From assembly GCA_016780665.1 (NCBI GenBank), contig JADHLM010000050.1, positions 1-7,739 of the forward strand: 7,739 nt of DNA. The letters run 5' to 3'. Source of the stretch: Hyphomicrobiales bacterium (GTDB lineage: Bacteria; Pseudomonadota; Alphaproteobacteria; Rhizobiales; TMED25). Both the position numbers and the translations under genes were made by a program. Below, in pieces: positions 6,361-7,739 of the stretch. The notes beneath the pieces are model-generated. The model was not told where the DNA came from. It made no database searches and worked only from the letters and a program-made list of their open reading frames with translations. Position 1 is the first letter of the stretch. Every line of letters starts with the position of its first letter.

Positions 6361-6939
6361 TTAGATATCAATTGATTGGAGGGTCTTTACTTCTTTATCT
6401 TGCTCTCTTTGTAATCTTTTTGATGCTCTCAAAACTAGCTTATCAAGTTCAATTTGAGTGCATAATCCAAGCACAACAGGATCTTGTGGTTGGATACTGC
6501 CAATATTCCAATGAGTTCGACTTCTAATTGCATCAATTGTAGTTTTTGTAGTCCCAACTAGTTTGATAACTTCACTATCTTTTAATTCTGGATGGTTTCT
6601 GACTAGCCATGCAATTGCGGCAGGTCTATCTTGTCTTCTAGATAATGGTGTATATTTTTTTTGTTTTTTTGATTTTACTTCCGGTAAATCTACTGAGGTC
6701 TTATTTAAAACTAGTTTGTGAGTATTATTTGCTTCTGCAATCTCCAATTCCGCTCTAGATAATTCACCTGACATAATTGGGTCCATTCCTCTAATGCCTT
6801 GAGCCACATCACCGTCTGCTATTCCCTTAACTTCTAATGGATGTAGGTTACAAAATTCTGCAATTTGATCGAATGTAAGTGCTGTATTTTCAACTAACCA
6901 AACTGCTGTTGCTTTGGGCATTAAAGGTGTTTGAGCCAT
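6361..6939 (-). CDS. trcR: TrcR/DUF1013-family cell-cycle transcriptional regulator
   Basis: A 192-residue protein of the DUF1013 family, nearly universal in and characteristic of Alphaproteobacteria. NCBI names it cell cycle transcriptional regulator TrcR from work in Caulobacter. The N-terminus MAQTPLMPKATAVWLVENTALTFDQIAEFC and the segment GDVAQGIRGMDPIMSGELSRAELE (43-66) are highly characteristic. Two helix-turn-helix-like segments are visible (about 10-44 and 106-141), and they look like copies of each other. They are joined by a lysine-rich linker (about 80-100, KSKKQKKY). The C-terminus (165-183) is a charged helix. Together this indicates a cytoplasmic DNA-binding protein. The ATG at 6939 has GGAG 7 nt upstream. 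It is the first gene of a probable trcR-permease-purE-purK transcript. Which genes it controls cannot be told from the sequence. Confidence 0.92.
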   Translation of the reverse strand: MAQTPLMPKATAVWLVENTALTFDQIAEFCNLHPLEVKGIADGDVAQGIRGMDPIMSGELSRAELEIAEANNTHKLVLNKTSVDLPEVKSKKQKKYTPLSRRQDRPAAIAWLVRNHPELKDSEVIKLVGTTKTTIDAIRSRTHWNIGSIQPQDPVVLGLCTQIELDKLVLRASKRLQREQDKEVKTLQSIDI

Positions 6940-6946
6940 TTTTTGT

Positions 6947-6950
6947 CTCC
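6947..6950 (-). promoter_or_regulatory. Shine-Dalgarno site of trcR
   Basis: GGAG on the minus strand, 7 nt before the trcR ATG. A clear site that supports the chosen start. Confidence 0.75.
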
Positions 6951-7001
6951 GTAATATAGAAATTATTTAATTATTATACTAATATTACAAGTCTTTCTAT
7001 A
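6951..7001. repeat. Inverted repeats and possible promoter in the 78-nt gap upstream of trcR
   Basis: This very A+T-rich gap should hold the trcR promoter. On the minus strand TATAAT occurs at 6978-6973, without a convincing -35 at normal distance; TTGTAA (6989-6984) followed 17 nt later by AATAAT (6966-6961) is an alternative pair. Two interleaved inverted repeats are present on the + strand: TATAGAAA (6955-6962) with TTTCTATA (6994-7001), and GTAATAT (6951-6957) with ATATTAC (6982-6988). Neither forms a G+C stem with a T-run, so there is no clear terminator for the upstream oxidoreductase gene. Repeats of 7-8 bp are not rare by chance in such sequence. Confidence 0.3.
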
Positions 7002-7017
7002 CTTATATTTTATTTTA

Positions 7018-7739
7018 TTATTGTGTTAGAATGATTTTACCAAAGTGCCTTCCACTTTTCATTAGACTATGTGCCGCATCAGCATCTCTTAAATCAAAAG
7101 TACTGTGAATAATAGGTCTTATTTTATCATTTTTTATTTTTGGTAAGATATATTTTTCAATATCAATGGAGATTGCAGTTTTATATGATAGATTTTTTGG
7201 TCTCAAAACAGAACCTGTATGAATAAGGCTTTTTCTCATTAATGGTGACAAATCAACATTCACATTGCTTCCTTTAATATATGCTATCTGGATTATTCTT
7301 GCATACATTGATGCAAGTTCATAATTTCTACTTGTATAATCACCCGCAACAATATCTAGTATTAAATTTACTTCGTTAAATTTTGAAGACTTAATTTCTT
7401 CAAGGAAATCATGGGTGTTATAATTAACAACAAAGTCAGCACCTAATTCATAGCATTTTGCTACTTTTTCTTTTTCGCTAGTTGTTGTAATTACATGTGC
7501 ACCAAATTCTTTTGCAATCTGTATCGCAGTTGTACCTATACCACTGGAACCGCCATGTATTAAGATTGTTTCGTTCTCTACGAGATTACCAATTCGGAAT
7601 ACGTTGTTCCATACTGTGAAATATGTTTCAGGTATAGCTGCTGCCTCTACAAAGGTTAAGTTATCTGGCATAGGTAATGTTAAATACTGATTTGAGATAC
7701 AGTATTCAGCATATCCACCGCCACCCAATAGTGCTATTA
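7018..7739 (-). CDS. PIG3-type NAD(P)H:quinone oxidoreductase (MDR superfamily), 5' partial
   Basis: The frame is open to the right edge, so the N-terminal part, probably about 85-90 residues, lies outside the window. About 239 residues are visible. A TTG at 7728 is not a credible start, because codons before it (I-A-L-L) continue the family sequence ALLGGGGYAEY. The visible part contains the end of the GroES-like catalytic domain, PDNLTFVEAAAIPETYFTVW as in PIG3/TIGR02824 proteins, and a Rossmann domain with HGGSSGIGTTAIQIAK (visible residues about 61-76), the NADPH-binding turn with SGIG. LILDIVAGDY (about 125-134) and a C-terminal RHFGKIIL (230-237) complete the family pattern. No zinc-binding cysteine cluster is visible, in line with zinc-free quinone reductases. 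Likely role: cytosolic NADPH-dependent reduction of quinones or enones; substrate unknown. It stops 78 nt before trcR. Confidence 0.9.
   Translation of the reverse strand, partial: IALLGGGGYAEYCISNQYLTLPMPDNLTFVEAAAIPETYFTVWNNVFRIGNLVENETILIHGGSSGIGTTAIQIAKEFGAHVITTTSEKEKVAKCYELGADFVVNYNTHDFLEEIKSSKFNEVNLILDIVAGDYTSRNYELASMYARIIQIAYIKGSNVNVDLSPLMRKSLIHTGSVLRPKNLSYKTAISIDIEKYILPKIKNDKIRPIIHSTFDLRDADAAHSLMKSGRHFGKIILTQ

Noticed and set aside
6345..6527. A 60-codon hydrophobic + strand open frame opposite the end of trcR
   Set aside because: It looks like a small membrane protein, but most of it is antisense to conserved trcR codons and its hydrophobicity follows from the charged C-terminal helix read in reverse. 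No clear ribosome site.
6940..7017. CtrA-type box (TTAA-N7-TTAA or similar) upstream of trcR
   Set aside because: TTAA-like words occur because of the A+T richness, but I could not find two at the proper 7-nt spacing.
7726..7728. TTG at 7728 as the start of the quinone oxidoreductase
   Set aside because: It falls in the middle of the catalytic domain, just before the conserved GGGGYAEY. The open frame and family similarity continue to the window edge.

Overview
The window looks like an A+T-rich (by eye about two-thirds A+T), gene-dense chromosomal segment of an alphaproteobacterium, probably a small-genome, free-living lineage. Three things point there. One gene encodes a TrcR/DUF1013 protein, a family essentially restricted to Alphaproteobacteria. 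The proton-translocating transhydrogenase is split into three subunits, as in Rhodospirillum rubrum. bS21 is next to purE-purK and has the alphaproteobacterial N-terminus. The base composition and very short intergenic gaps fit marine lineages, but genus cannot be named from the sequence.

Layout: from 1 to 2819 the + strand carries pntAA (5' end cut off by the window edge), pntAB and pntB, with gaps of 11 and 0 nt, encoding the membrane-bound NAD(P)+ transhydrogenase. Everything from 2806 to the right edge is on the - strand. In the direction of transcription it reads: a PIG3-type NAD(P)H:quinone oxidoreductase (5' end off the right edge), a 78-nt gap, trcR, a TauE/SafE-type permease, purE and purK, then a 77-nt gap measured to the upstream of two rpsU starts, rpsU, and a TPR lipoprotein. 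The last gene converges on pntB and the two overlap tail to tail by 14 nt.

How the genes fit together: PntAA/AB/B couples the proton gradient to NADPH production. PurK and PurE carry out consecutive steps of de novo purine synthesis (AIR to N5-CAIR to CAIR) and overlap by ATGA, indicating translational coupling. trcR, the permease, purE and purK are separated by 24, 12 and -4 nt and very likely share a transcript. That would place a cell-cycle-type transcription factor, a permease of unknown substrate and purine enzymes under one promoter. rpsU appears to have its own promoter, lying in an inverted repeat just downstream of purK, and the lipoprotein gene probably follows on the rpsU transcript.

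There is no tRNA, rRNA, CRISPR array, insertion sequence or phage gene here, and no gene-free stretch longer than about 80 nt. I see no evidence of a new multi-gene system; this is a housekeeping region. The points worth a second look are the TTG start of rpsU, the inverted repeat over its promoter, the internal duplication in TrcR, the permease inside the trcR-purEK cluster, and the convergent gene overlap with no visible terminator.
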